A stretch of 64,000 bases of DNA from Adiantum capillus-veneris (Eukaryota; Streptophyta; Polypodiopsida; Polypodiales; Pteridaceae): contig CM043969.1 in NCBI GenBank assembly GCA_014529385.2, positions 12,916,648 through 12,980,647 of the forward strand, written 5' to 3'. The position numbers and the translations under genes are program-made. Position 1 is the stretch's first letter, and every line of letters starts with the position of its first letter. The notes below the pieces were generated by a model. The model ran no database searches, was not told where the DNA came from, and was given only the letters and a program-made list of their open reading frames with translations. Below, in pieces: positions 29,845-42,729 of the stretch.

Positions 29845-31090
29845 TTACATTACATCATCACGTTTCCAAGTCGCATCTTCTTGAGGATATGTTGACCATT
29901 CAACAAGGTGTTCATTAATGATCCGATTACGTAGAGGCTTGGTTTTTCTCTGAAGTATTACTTCGGGATATACTTCAAAAGTTCCGTCAGTATATGTAGA
30001 TAATAGAGAATCATCAAGAATATGTTGTGGATCAGGTACATACTTCTTGAGTAAGTTGACGTGAAAAACATCATGTACCTTTATGTGTGGTGGTAATAAG
30101 AGTGTGTAAACTTGACCATTAATGTGCTCTGTGATTACAAATGGTCCACAATATCTGGCACTTAGCTTCTTACACTTACCCATTAATAAAGAACTATGTT
30201 TGGGTTTCACCCTAAAAAATACGATATCGTCTTCTTCAAAAAGTCTGGCAAATTATTTTGGATCAGCATAACTCTTCTATCTATCTTGAGCAATCTTAAT
30301 ATCCTCTCGTATAAGATCGGTTTCTATTTGCATTTCATCCAACATATCTCTGGATGCTTGAACTCGTATGAGAGGGTCTGTCCATTTGAGTGGAGTAAGA
30401 CACTCTTGTCCAGACAATGCTTGAAAAGGAGACATTCCATTTGAGCGTTGAAAAAAGGAATTATATGCAAATTCAACCAAATACAAATATCTAGTCCATT
30501 TACTCTGCTCATGCATACAATAATCTCTTAACATGTTTTCAATGACTTGATTTTTTCTTTCTGTCTATCCATCAGTTTGAGGATGATAAGCAGTACTAAA
30601 GGATAACTAGGTTCTTGTAGCTAAGAATAAAGCTTTCCAAAAATTTGAGGTGAACTTCGCATTATGATCACAAAGTATCCGTCAAGGTAAACCGTGATAC
30701 ACGAAAGAACTTTTGATGAATACTTGAGCTATATCCTTAGCCGTAAGTTGTCTTGACTAGAAACAAATGGGTCATCTTTGTAAGCATATCAACAACCACA
30801 AAAATAGAGTCATATCCCAGAGATGTAGAAAGTCTTGTAATAAATTCCATGGATATGCATTCTCATTTTATTTGTGGAATATCAATAGGTTGAAGCTTAT
30901 CGGGGTATCCAATTCGTTCAGCTTTAATACGTTGACATGTTAAACATCTTGTAACATAGTTCAACACATCATGCTTTAGTCCTAGCCAAAAGAAACTCTT
31001 TTCTATAGTAGAGTAAGTCTTATTGTATCCTGGATATCCTGCTATAGGTATATCATAAGCTTTGTGTAATATTGAAGTTTGATTCCACAA
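29845..31090 (-). pseudogene. T integrase and chromodomain remnant
   Basis: Integrase joins the cDNA to host DNA. The zinc-binding start (31090-30863) reads HKAYDIPIAGYPGYNKT, then CLTCQRIKAER; the second His of the HHCC motif is Tyr. Part of it is duplicated in tandem (106-bp period, 30985-31190). The core is badly broken; 30534-30277 holds its end (WTRYLYLVEFAYNSFFQRSN). The last piece (30210-29845) is best preserved: KKLSARYCGPFVITEHINGQ, VHDVFHVNLLKKYVPDPQ, then a chromodomain-like end with EVILQRKTKPLRNR and HLVEWSTYPQEDATWKRDD. In chromoviruses this domain directs insertion to marked chromatin. Inactive as a whole. Confidence 0.85.
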
Positions 31091-31190
31091 GCCAAAAGAA
31101 AATCTTTCCTATAGTAGAGTACGTCTTAACGTATCCTGGATATCCTGCTATAGGTATATCATGAGCTTCCTATAATATTGAAGCTTGATT
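30985..31190 (-). repeat. 106-bp tandem duplication in T integrase
   Basis: GCCAAAAGAAA...TTTGATT occurs at 30985 and again at 31091 with a few differences. It duplicates part of the zinc-binding region and breaks the frame. Confidence 0.85.
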
Positions 31191-32650
31191 TGGAATACAA
31201 AGATGGTTACTAAAGTAAAGGTCATCACCTTCAACATGAAAGCCTTTGATTTTCCGTTCTTGCTTCTCTGTGCGATTATTTAAGTTCATCAAGTATTGGA
31301 TTTTTATGTGATACGGGTCATTAGTCATACCTTCTTGAATAAGGTTAATTAAAAAAGTAGAAGAGGTTGTGACAGTTGCAACTCTACTCTTCTTGCTCAA
31401 GGCATCAGCCACAAGATTTTCCTACACAAGTTTATACTCAATTTCAAAATCATATTTGCATGACAACTCCATCCATCTTCGTTGCCGCATATTAAGGTCA
31501 GGTTGGATGTAGATCCACTTCAAGTTTATATGGTCGATATGTAGTTTAAATCTCCTTCCAAGAAGATAATGTCTTCATACTTTAAGAGCATGCACAATGG
31601 CCAGTAATTCCAAGTCATGTGTAGGATAATTCAACTCATCTATACGTAACTTACGGGATTCATAATCTACTTGTTTTTCTTCTTGAGACAGAACGCCACC
31701 AATCACTTGTCCACTTGCATCAATGGGCATAGTGAATGTCTTTGAGAAGTTTGGAAGCTGTAGTATTCACCAAAGCTTCTTATAGTTTCTCAAAACTAGC
31801 TTGAGCACGTTCATTCCAAGTAAACACTTTAGCTTTCTTAAGCGTATTAGTCAATGGAGATGCAATCTTAGAATAGCCTTGAATAAATGTACGATACCAT
31901 CCTGTTAAACCAAGAAAGCCACGTACTTCTCGTACTGATTTTGGTGTAGGCCAAGATATAATAGCTTTGATCTTACTTTGATCAGTAGAAACACCATCTT
32001 TGGATACAATAAATCCTCCAAATATTCCACCTTTTCAATGAAGAAGGTGCATTTTCTACGTTTGGCATAAAGTTGATTTTGGCAGAGAAGTTCAAGTACT
32101 CACCACACATGTTATTCGTGTTCTTTTTTAATTCTTGAGTAAACCAAGATATCATCAAAGAAGACAAGAAAAAAATCATCAAGATGCTCTCAAAACACGT
32201 CGGTCATAAGACAATTAAAATTTGCAGGCGCATTAGTAAGTCCAAAAGGCATAACTATAAATTCATAATGTACAGAACGAGTATTAAATCTTGTCTTTGG
32301 TATGTCCTCCTCCTTGATTCGGATTTGATAATACACTAACTTAAGATTAATCTTTGTCAAGATAGAATCTCATGTAATCGGTCAAGCAATTCATCAATCC
32401 TTGGTATTGCATACTTATTCTTGACTGTTACCTGGTTCAATCCATGATAATCAATACAAAGATCTAAAGTACCATCCTTCTTCTGATTAAAGAGAACAGG
32501 AGTACTCCATGGAGAAACGTTGGCTCAAATGAATCCTTGTTCAAGAAGTTGAGTTAATTGCTCCTTGAGTTCCGCAAATTCAGGTATTAACATTTTGTAA
32601 GGTCTACAAGCAGCTGGTTGAGCTACTAGAGTAATCTCTATTGCATGATC
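31170..32650 (-). pseudogene. T reverse transcriptase and RNase H remnant
   Basis: Reading down the minus strand, pieces include a [15 protein letters not shown] stretch and FFDDILVYS near 32150, so the two catalytic Asp of the RT box remain. RNase H remnants follow, ending in MADALSKKSRV near 31400 (the ADALSR motif). Frames change repeatedly and stops are frequent. This order and the neighbouring PR and INT confirm a Ty3/gypsy layout. Confidence 0.75.
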
Positions 32651-32671
32651 AACATCATGCTTGGGTGCTCA

Positions 32672-33180
32672 CTATGAAAGCTCCTCGAGAAATACATCAT
32701 CAACTTCTATTATCCACTTGGGTTCAGGTGAATCTATCTTCTTCTCTTTAGGGTTAAGCTTTACTGCGTAAATTCTTTCATTTTTTCTGTGAGTCTTCAT
32801 AAGTTTGGTAAAGTTCACTAGTCTGAGCTTAGGCTTCCCCTGTTTCCCAGTAACTGTGACCCTAGAGATTTGGTCATTTTTCAAAGTGAATGAAGTGTCT
32901 TTACAATGTATGTGAGCATTATTGGCTTTAAGCCAATCCATTTGTAGGATTCCATCGTAGATTCCTATGGTTAAGACTTTGAAGTTTGCGGAAGTATTAT
33001 GACCATCCAAAACAAAATTCAAGTTACCCATTGAAGTAGAAGATCTAACCTTCCTACCCATAGCTAATTCTACTGTAAGGTTTATATCAGGGTGTCCAAG
33101 CAAAATGAGGTTTCTGATGAACTTGGGAGATATGAGAGAATGTGTACTCCTTGAATCAATCTATAAGGTAAAATAGCTAC
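32672..33180 (-). pseudogene. T aspartic protease remnant
   Basis: The active-site region near 33160-33130 reads IDSRSTHSLISPKFIRNL, where Gly of D-S-G has become Arg. The open part (33103-32672) continues with LGHPDINLTVELAMGR and IGIYDGILQMDWLKANNAHI, matching the C-terminal protease pattern. A linker to RT follows. Inactive by the active-site change. Confidence 0.78.
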
Positions 33181-33491
33181 CTTGATACTCCAATGGGATT
33201 TGAATAACAGAAAAGTGGTAATTCACTCCTTGATGTTCAATTGCAGCATGAAAATATATGTTTGTCTAATTTCCTTCACCTCTAGCCCCTTGAGTTCTAT
33301 TAACTTGAGGTCTTCCTTGAGATCTTTGATTTCCTTCTCCTCCTAGACGAGGTTAACACGGTTAACATTTCCATTGTTGTTATTGTTGATAGGCGGTCCA
33401 TTCCAAATAAAAGGTGGATTGCCTGGTCTACAATTCCCTTGGTTTTGAGGTTGTCTCTGGTTTTGGTTAAATTTTGCTGATTGAAGTTCTT

Positions 33492-34338
33492 CTAAACTGC
33501 CGATGGTCTGGGTCTAAAGTTTTCAAAATTTTGATTTGGATTAAAGCTTCTATGTTTGTAATTGTCCACCAATCCTATGAAGCTTGAATTTTTAAATGGA
33601 AAACCCCTAGATTGATGACCAGGATCAAGACAAGTGTAGCACAAATGATCCTGTCTAGCTTTCATACGTAATAAGTTCTCTTCTTTGTTGTGGATTTTCA
33701 GATCTTTGTTCCTCCTCGGGACGAGGTCTTTTGATTTCACGAACAGGAACAGTTTCTAGTTTCCTCTTTTTGATAGTAGATAACTCTATTTCAATGGGTT
33801 TTCCTGCATCAAGGACATCTACAAAATTGGTAAGACGAAGACTCTAAAGCCTAGGCCTGAAACGAATCGAGCTACCTTGACCTCTTGAGTCATCCCTGCT
33901 GGAGCATACTTGACAAGGGTTAAGAAATATTGATAGTATGATTCCAGATCTATGGTTCCTTGACTACAGTAAGAAACTCATTCATACGGTCTGAATGATG
34001 AACCTTGTTCTGATAGTTCTTCTTAAGTTGTGGGTCTTAAGATAATTCCAAGTTGCAACATTAAGATCAACATTGTTTTTTGTGAAATGGTCTCTCCACC
34101 AACGCTTAGCTATTTTCTCTAGTTTGAAATTAGCAATGATAGCTTTATTTACTGTTGACGAATGAGCCAGATCAAAGTAGTCATCCATGCGCTCAATCCA
34201 ATCTTCAAGAACTTTGTCTACATCTTTGCCTTCCCCGCTAAAATTCCCAGGTTGAGACTTGTAAAGCATAGCATCAATGTTTCTATGAATGATGGTGTGT
34301 TGAGGAACAACAGGTGCATTTGTGTTAGCAGCATCCAC
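33492..34338 (-). pseudogene. T gag remnant
   Basis: It starts at ATG 34338 (MDAANTNAPVVPQHT). A gag core follows (DYFDLAHSSTVNKAIIANFK, then IAKRWWRDHF), with a frame break after about 118 codons. The nucleocapsid piece (33740-33492) has CYTCLDPGHQSRGF, a zinc knuckle whose last Cys is Phe. It lies 5' of the protease, as expected. Confidence 0.8.
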
Positions 34339-34539
34339 ATTTTCTCCATATCAACCAAGGTCACACTTAGTAAAATATTATTATGATCAAAGTCCTTAAA
34401 TCAAATAGAATAGATGTTTCAATATAAGATGAGAAGAAAATAGGAGAAAGAATAATGAATAAACTAATCCAATTTCTACACCACAAAACTTTGGGTTTTC
34501 GAAAGTCTACAAGGTGTCTCAAAAGTTTCTAATAAATCC

Positions 34540-36994
34540 TAATGGCTCTTAACATAATGCACTCAGTAATATCCATTGTGCCATCCTTCCACCAATGGAG
34601 TATAGTTGTCCCATTCCTTGATTATGTCTGATGGTTGATTCCAATAGTCCTTTATGATATTTGGCTGAAACATCTCTTTATTGGCATGTGAGTCATACCA
34701 TTCTTAAGTAAGAGATTTGTTCATTACAAGTACCCCCATTTTCGTATGAGCAATCGCCTTCCTGTACCCAAAGTAGTCATCGAAGAAAGTAGATTCTTTT
34801 GGAAACACAGGCGATGTGTCCCATCCAACTGAGCTGTGAATGTTTGCACAATCTACAAGGCACTAAGGTCTGTTGTAGGCATTGTATAAAATGTTTACAT
34901 TGCGAAGATTGTATATTAGTGACTTCCCAAATAAGTCAAAGAATAACTTCCAAGGTACTGGGCTAAAGGAATGTTGATCGTTGTTTTCGCATTGTCGGCC
35001 CCATACATTAAACATAACAATGTCAAAGCATCTCGTAGTCATTACTTAAGAAAGTATGTTTCTGGCCATCCATGTTTCTTTTGTTGGTCTTAGGGTAAGT
35101 TCATAAGCATTTATGGACAATATTTGATTAGTGACAACAATCTCCGTTCCCAACTTAGATTGTATCCACTCAATACTCCCAACAGGCGAGGATGTATGCT
35201 CAGGGGGTCTAAACGCGGGGTTCCCTACAACATAATGATACCAAGCTTGGAAGGTATTTGGTACAATGAAATCCATAGACATCAACCTTTTCTTTTCTCC
35301 CCCGTTATGCATGGTAGTGACAAGACTTTGCACTTCCCCTCCAGTTTGGAAATGTTCTTCTACCATAAGGCCAGAGAGTATATCTGCCCATATCCCTTAA
35401 GGCTAACGGTTAGTCATCTACACACACACCCCATCACTCATGTTAGTTAAAATGATGAAAACTAAGATTCAAACTCAAGTATTATATCCTCAAAACAATA
35501 TGTGTTATATCAAAATCAAATTTTCATAACCGCAAAAGACCAAAAAGGTATATAGTGTTTTAGGGAGATACATAAATACAAAAGGTTCCTATGAACCAAT
35601 TCCTGGGTCCTACAATTGTGGTTCTACCACTATACTTGTTCACATCTCAGGTATCAAAGTTTAACGCTTCAATTTGTGCACTAAAAATCATGTCTTTCTT
35701 TTCGTACCATTCTTCCCCTCGTAATACATCCTTGGGTGATAATCCATTAAAGCAGTTTAGATGAGTATGTCATTCATTTACATCATTTCTGTAGAAATAT
35801 CTACTTGAGTTCACTCCATTGGTTGTGCTTGGGCAAAGTTACCAATGCACCTTGGTTTCTCGTAGTCATCAAAGATAACCGTAACATTGTGAGGGTTGTG
35901 TTTGAGAATAGGTCCATAGAATCTATTGAACCAATCTTGGGGTACATAATAGAATTGGTTGCCACCATTTGACTTCTTCCATACTCTAATTATGACCTTC
36001 TAACAAAAGATGTATCTTTGGTTTAGCATAAGGGCCTTCTTACTAAGTATGAGTTCACAAAGTGGTATGTCCAAAAGAGAGCACAAGTCAAGGTAAAGAA
36101 CATATCCTTGCACTTTAACATCGCCTTCTTGGATCTTTTCCTTCACCCAAAGCTGTGGGTTGGTCATGAACCTATCAAGCACTTGTGTTCGATGTTCAGG
36201 GACTGAGCTTTAAAATATACTTCCCATGCTACGTAAGTGTTGGGTACAAGGTAATCCTTAGTCCCCTTTGAAATTTGAACCACTTCAATTCCCCAATGGA
36301 GACTGAGTCCAACCGCATAACTAAAAAATATTCTTTGTGCAAAATCACTCGCGAGTTAATCAAGACAATTAAGAAGATCCATCTAAAACAAGACAATGAG
36401 AGAGAGAGAGAGAAACTTAGTACACATGTGAGCCAAAACTAGTCTACTCTTCTTTTATTCATCAGTATTTGATTTTTATGATTTCATTACAATATTATGG
36501 GTGTCTTGGAGCTAATTCTCTAAATATTTTTTGAACTCTCATGACAGGGTATTCTCTCAGTCCTCCCACACGACAACATGGTCTGTAGTTATTTTCCAAC
36601 TTCTCTTTTCCTATAATAGCTGCAAGAGCTTTAAACTTCTTAGCGACTTTGGCAATCCTTAACATGTGGGAATGCATCACCAAGTAGTAGAACATGTCTT
36701 ATAGGCCTAACCATATTCTGAGTTGAAGTAGTCTGAGGTTGGAAAACCAATCTCTTGGACTTTCGTCAATATAGATGAAGAATTGACGGAAGGGTTCTTG
36801 GTGACGGATAAGGTAACTACGGTCAACACTCTTCCAACAAGTTGTGCTTCCTAGTATGCCAAAGACTTTGGTCCTGATTTTTAAGTAAAAGAGTTCCCGT
36901 TCAACCTTGACAACTGTGTCTCCATATTGTTGAACACTATGGTCAAAACCTCATTCCCCTAGCTAAAGCATTTAGTCGTCACTCTGGGAGCCAT
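34540..36994 (-). pseudogene. decayed gene for an unrecognised protein with two homologous domains
   Basis: The minus strand from ATG 36994 (MAPRVTTKC) shows long protein-like stretches broken by stops and shifts. Domain 1 (about 36350-35830) includes GTKDYLVPNTYVAWEVYFKA, then NPQLWVKEKIQEG and FYYVPQDWFNRFYGPILKHN, PHNVTVIFDDYEKPRCI. Domain 2 (about 35310-34830) includes DFIVPNTFQAWYHYVVGN, EWIQSKLG and SFSPVPWKLFFDLFGKSLIY, NLRNVNILYNAYNRP. The shared pattern VPNT-x-x-AW, then VP-x3-F-x3-FG, N-x-x-NV and Y-x-x-P-C, marks an internal duplication. A PBS-like site lies 250 bp upstream, so it may be the first ORF of a retroelement. I do not recognise the family. Confidence 0.55.
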
Positions 36995-37243
36995 TTGTTG
37001 CTACAAAACAAATGTTCAAAGAAATTACAATGCCATTGTTGAGCACTTCTTCCACTTTATCAGAACTCAAACCAAATACTTCCACTCAAGATAACAAGTC
37101 AAACAAGCACCACCAACCAATGTCACTTGTAGATGCATCATGAATACAATGTCCTTTCTCAAACAGCATGCATGAAGTATGCACAATGCATAGCTATCCC
37201 GACTAGTATCATGATTTAGGCTATCCCCATAACCTTAAGCATA

Positions 37244-37256
37244 GGCTCTGATATTA
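37244..37256 (-). other. PBS-like site (initiator-Met type)
   Basis: The minus strand reads TAATATCAGAGCC, two bases from TGGTATCAGAGCC. It is preceded by an LTR-like end (GTATCTCTCA then CC) at 37259, and lies 250 bp upstream of the ATG at 36994. Confidence 0.6.
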
Positions 37257-37259
37257 GGT

Positions 37260-37993
37260 GAGAGATACCCCTCCCCGGGGGTCTATGCACAAAATATACA
37301 ATTTACACCTTTATACAATTTTCAATATACATCAAAGTTGCAGAAGCATTTGCATAGGGGAGGAGTTCTAAGCACCCGACCAAGCTAGAGTTTAGTCCAT
37401 GAGCTGGACTACATCCAATGACTAGTGCTACCCTTGAATGTGTGTTATGAATGAAAGAATACTCAAGAAAATTATAACATTGTGGAGGGTGAATATATGT
37501 GTACACCGCGTTGCGGAAAGAGAGAGAGAGAATATAGTGGAGGGTAAAGTAGAGTGCATAGAGATATGAGAAAATGACAACAGAGAATCTTTAAATGCCC
37601 CGTCTAAATGAAACAGTTAGTGCAATGACAAAATCGGGTATACCATAACAACAAAATGTTTAGGACAAAATAACTAGTAGAGCACTGGACTTTGTGTAGA
37701 GATCGATCGATCCATCCCTCCACTTCCGCTCTACTATGGATAGAGAGAATTTCACTTCTCTGGGAGCAAACCAAAACACCTCCAGGGTAAAACACACACA
37801 CACACACACACACACACTCTTACACTTACACACACGCACACACCCACACACACCCTGTCCCTCTCAACCCCTCTCACACCCTCTCGTACTCTCTCTCTTT
37901 CTCACTCACGCTCTATGTCTTTATCTCAATAGCCAGCACGTTTAAAAAAAAGTAAAATATTATAGAAAAAATATATCCCCCCCCTCTCTCTCG

Positions 37994-38040
<47 letters not shown>

Positions 38041-40080
38041 CCCATACACATGCACACACACATTCACAAGCATCTCGTCATTGACGTATAAACACATACA
38101 CACACACACACGCATACACACTTACGAGAAAAAACGAACATACGCACTCATATTCACGCACACACGTCTATACGCATGCACATAAACACACAATACACGC
38201 ACGCCATACACACCCGTAGAAAAAATAATTAAGAAAACCAAAGGAATCGACATCATCGCACAACAAAAGAGAAGAGACGACTGAGTCACATGATGGTGAC
38301 ACTAAATCAAGAAAAGACGCCAAAGGCATGCCCCGATCGGCCCCAAAATGGACGAGCATACTTCACCGACGCATCAGCGAGGCCCGCCGTTCTCGCTGGC
38401 ATCTTGTCCATGATGCATATTTGCAGTAATTTCCGTAGGTTATCATTATTTTTTTGTTTCAAGCCAAAGAAAACCTGTAAAAATACACCTTGTAAATTGC
38501 CACCTCTCACTAGGTGATGGTCACAAAGGCCCACCTAGGAGTTTTTCATTTTAAAATTATCCTAAGACAAATCAAGGGTCAACCATCTGGGACCCAACCC
38601 CTTGCTTTGTCTCTCTTGATTAGGGCCCTAACCTAATCAGATTACCCTAACCTAATGCAACCTGCACCTATAAAAAGGCACTCAGAGGTCACTATCTGGG
38701 GGGTCAACACTTGGTAGCATTGTGGTGGGAGGGATTGGGAACACTTGCATCAAGAGAGGGAGGATTTAGTAGAGCATTTTGGGAATTAGAACAATGAGGA
38801 GAAGCTATGTCCACACCTTGACTCCAATGTCGCCACACACTCATGAGAGTATAAATCTCCATGTCTACGAGTCACCTCTAGAGAATGCACTATTAGCCTC
38901 ACTATCTCTCTTTATCTCTCTCTATCACCATGGTTGCTACCTCGCCGAAGATAAGATTTATGTAAATATTGTATTAAATCAGTTTCCCATTATATGTGCT
39001 TTCTTTTCATGTGAGATGCTTTTCTACATGCCATTTTTTTCTTTCTATAGCTTTAGCAATCTATGATTTTTTGTAGGAAATAACATGTTAAAAATTTTGA
39101 CATGATCTAAGATTGTGGTGTAAGCACTAGCTCTTGACACTTGACCCAGATTTTTTTTGGAAGAGACCAAAACATCAATGAATAAATAAAAAAGAAAACA
39201 AAAAATCAAAGGTAAATAAATGAAATATGTGTCCAAAATGGGACTAAATAACAAAAACACAACCTTGACACCAAGCAATAAAATCTTTATGTTAAATGAT
39301 GTTGTATGTGGCATAGCACTTTATTGGCCCTAGGTAGGTGGGTAAAACCACCTTAACATGCATTATCAAGGCCCTGAGGGGTTGGGCACCATCACCATGA
39401 CAAGTTGGTAGGCTTTTGGAGACCGTTTTTGTGGGTACATGAAGCTCAGAGTTTTAGCTTGACTTGCCTTGGGGTGGTCACCTTGTGATGTGATTTTTGC
39501 ATTAATTTTTTCAATAAATAAAGTAAAAAGTCGCATAGATGTAGTCTTCATTTGATGCTTGTGATGTTTTATTATTAGTAGCAAGCTGCTTTAGTTAATA
39601 AACAAGTAACATGTTTAGGTGTTGGTTGTCCCATTAGGTCAAGACTTTTATTTTCTAAGTTAGTGAAGTTGTGAGATTTTGCTAGGTTTAGCATTGATTC
39701 ATTCCTTTCTTGCTTGTGGCTTATTACTAATAAGCTCATAATTATTGATGCTGTGATTTTTTTAAAATTCTTATGAATTCTAATTAATTGGGTGCTGACA
39801 TGTCCTAAACCATGTGTGCCTACATCTTCACATTGATTCTTTATCATTGAAATGAAGAGTTATGTTCAGTATGGAATGGCTTATGATGTCTCTCACATTG
39901 TTAGCGTACAAACGACAAGGAAAATGAGTACCTCTATAGCCTTGCACGAGTCACATTGTCAAAAGGAAGAACTATTGCACCAACGAAACCACCTATGATA
40001 AGCACGTGTAGAAGAACCCTTCTAGAATGAAGCACACTTAAAACTAGGAGAAACAAGGTCATAAAGATGTATCTTGTCTC
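37260..40080. other. non-coding stretch with CA microsatellites and LTR-like sequence
   Basis: No gene is recognised. 37260 to about 37600 may be the LTR of the element whose PBS is at 37244. CA/TG tracts occur at about 37784-37815, 37997-38040 and 38096-38125. Near 38655-38690 a TATA-like CCTATAAAAAGGCA lies in a promoter-like setting that could belong to another LTR. The remainder is AT-rich. Confidence 0.45.
37997..38040. repeat. (AC)n microsatellite
   Basis: About 20 AC dinucleotides after a CT tract, with shorter AC tracts on both sides. Confidence 0.9.
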
Positions 40081-42673
40081 GAGTAGATGTCCATAGACCA
40101 TCTTGATCACTTCATGATCCAAATCCAAGACCATAAACCATATTCCAATCACATCACACGGGTGAGCCCTCCACCCTCTTGGGTGAGGCACGACCAATCT
40201 TGCATAACCACTTTAGAACATAACATGGTTGTAAAAATTTCAGCAGCATAACCAAATCCCAAAAAAAAACCCTGAGCCACACCGGCTTCCACCATAAAAT
40301 TTCAACCATAATCCATGAGGGAATCTCAACCCTTAACCATAAACCATAATGACACTGAACCAACTCCCACACTTGGAGTTTGACACATCCCCTGCATTCA
40401 GTTGAAGTCCACACAGATGTGACTCTAAGACGTGATTATTTCATGCATACAAAGAGTACGACCAAAAACTAATCATGATATAAAAGCCCAATTTTTACAA
40501 CATCCAACCATGCAAAGTTGATGCATCACATCTGCACGTCACCCCTCTAGGACATAGAGCTAGTTTTGACCTAGAAAGGTGGAAAGAAGTCATACCCATT
40601 TATATGAGGCATACACATCAATCTATGAGCTCCCATACATCATATGATAACATTCCAACACCATAACATGATGCAAAATAGCTTCGACCTCTAGGTCAAC
40701 CATAAACTATAACTTCACACATGCAAAAAACAATTTTTTGACATTTTTGAGAGCATGCAAAACATGCAAATGAAAGAATTTGACCTCAAACCAATGCATC
40801 AAATTCAGATCCATAATACAAACTATCACTCTATCCCATCACTTCGCCCATATGGTACTCACACAACAAACACTAACCCCAAAAGAAAGCCGCTTTAATC
40901 ATATCTGTCTATGCGGTTCGGGATGTTTAACCATATACTCTCACATAATTTTATGGTCATTTAATAGTTGAAATCAACTCACCAAAACCAACCATAAAAC
41001 ATATAAGAACATCTCGGTTGACTCACAACGTCATATGGTACCCCCCCTTGGTAGCACCCCTATACATGTAGGTAGAACCGGTTATGGAACAATTAAGAAC
41101 TTCCATTCCCGGAGTGATAACGGAGACCTAAATTCATTTATCATCAAGTTTCATCAAGATCTTCAATTGGTTAATTGGGTTTTCCCATGTGGTGAATCTA
41201 TATAGAGGTTCTCCAAGGAGCCTGGAGTCAAAACATTTGGTTGAGTGGGCAGCAAGCTGTTTTTTGACCATATCTCTTAGCTCATGCGTGTTTTTCACAT
41301 GACACCAAAGAGAGAAAATGTTCTAAATGATGTGTTTTATCTCAAGTGTAAAGGGTTAGGGCTGATTCATAACAATTTGTAATTTATGATCAAAACAATG
41401 TTCCTACCGCCTCTATGACGTGAAACAAAAAGCACTTTTTATGCACGCACATGATCATAAACGCATCAAGTGCATAAATCACCATGTTAAATATGATGAA
41501 ATAATCATGGGGCAACTTCGTATGTACTCGGTTAATCCATACATGCACTCATATGAGAAAAAACAATCACTGAGAGGGTGACTACTCAAAAAAACGACAC
41601 ACACACACACACACACAGATGATGGCTATGGAGTTTAGAGATTCTCACCGTGCTTTAGAGTTGATTAAGGACTGTTGAAAAGGCTTCTTTCTTTGCCGCA
41701 AGAGAGCGGTGATGAGAGCTACGTAGAGGTATTCATCACAAAAGCTTCCGGAGAGCACGTACACCGTGAAACGAGACAGAAGATTAAAATCAAGTAGAGA
41801 GAGAGTGTCCTTCATCTTCTTCTTCTTCTTGCCAAGAGAGAAGAGCTTATGGAGATGGTGATGAAGAGCTTACACCACTCTGTATAATAGATACATATAG
41901 CCTTGCGATAGTAGACGCAACGGCACTGAAAACTAAGCACTAACTGGTAATTTATAGGCAAGTGCAGCACGTCAAGTGATACCCAGGCCAGAAGGCAGCG
42001 CTAATTTTTGGGCCAGGAATAGTTGTAAGCTTTTGGGGACTTTGCTAAAAGCAAGTATCTCTTTTTATAAAAATAATTTCCATAAAAATGCCATTTGGTC
42101 CCGTTTTTGCTCCGGGGTGATCATTTTTAAATCTGACGGAGACTAAAATTAATATTTTTATATTTAGGTCGTCATAAAAAGCACATTGCTTTTCAAAAAC
42201 ACCAAAAAGCACGAAAAGCTAACAATAGCATAAAAAGTAAAAAAAGTAAAATTTTCTAAATTTGAACGACGGGTTCCCCTCATCCACTGGAATAAGAAAG
42301 CGGACTCGCTTTTCACTAAACACCACTAAAAATCATGAAAAGCTATAAATAGCATGAAAAGCACTCAAAAAGAAGACTTTTACACAAAATTGGACTATAG
42401 CTTCCCTGGAACACGTAGATCAAGGATCTGACCTTGCTTTTTGCAAAAAAGCACCTAAAAGCAAAAAAGCATGAAAGAGCTAAAAATAGTGGATTTTTTC
42501 AAAACTGCACCAAATGTGTGTGTAACCTATTGGAACATGGAAACGACCTTGCTTTTTACTTTAGAACCTTCCAACATTGTCAATCAAGCATCTTAAGTCA
42601 AAATTTAGCAAAATAGATATTGAAAGCTATTTTTCTTATTTTTAGAAGAGACCCAAAAATTGGGGATCTTACA
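40080..42673 (-). repeat. chromovirus-T-type LTR, copy 2 (solo or truncated)
   Basis: The same family as 22140-22665 plus 28306-29783, starting TGTAAGATCCCCAATTTTTG at 42673 in its own orientation. It includes about 775 bp (41040-41815, with a CA tract near 41600) not present in copy 1, probably deleted there. No PBS or coding region is attached, and it abuts the G3 gag, whose own 5' LTR is missing. Confidence 0.75.
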
Positions 42674-42729
42674 CTATCTCAAGAAGACAGTGCGCATGGT
42701 GGTCATCTAGTCCTCCCAAAAAGAGGAGG

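Larger units (their letters stand above)
29784..34338 (-). mobile_element. decayed chromodomain gypsy element T: gag to integrase
   Basis: Minus-strand remnants in the canonical order gag (34338-33492), PR (33180-32672), RT/RH (32650-31170), INT with chromodomain (31090-29845), then PPT and 3' LTR. Stops and frameshifts occur in every domain. No PBS or 5' LTR is found directly upstream of gag. The sequence there (34.5-37 kb) is a different decayed gene. Confidence 0.85.

Noticed and set aside
34540-36994. Endogenous pararetrovirus genes upstream of chromovirus T
   Set aside because: No movement-protein, coat or RT motif typical of that group was seen; the stretch stays unassigned.
37259-42673. 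A 5.4-kb 5' LTR joining the PBS at 37244 to the TGTAAGATCC start at 42673
   Set aside because: The other copy of this LTR (22140-29783, minus E1) shows no sequence like 37259-40080, so these are more likely separate elements.
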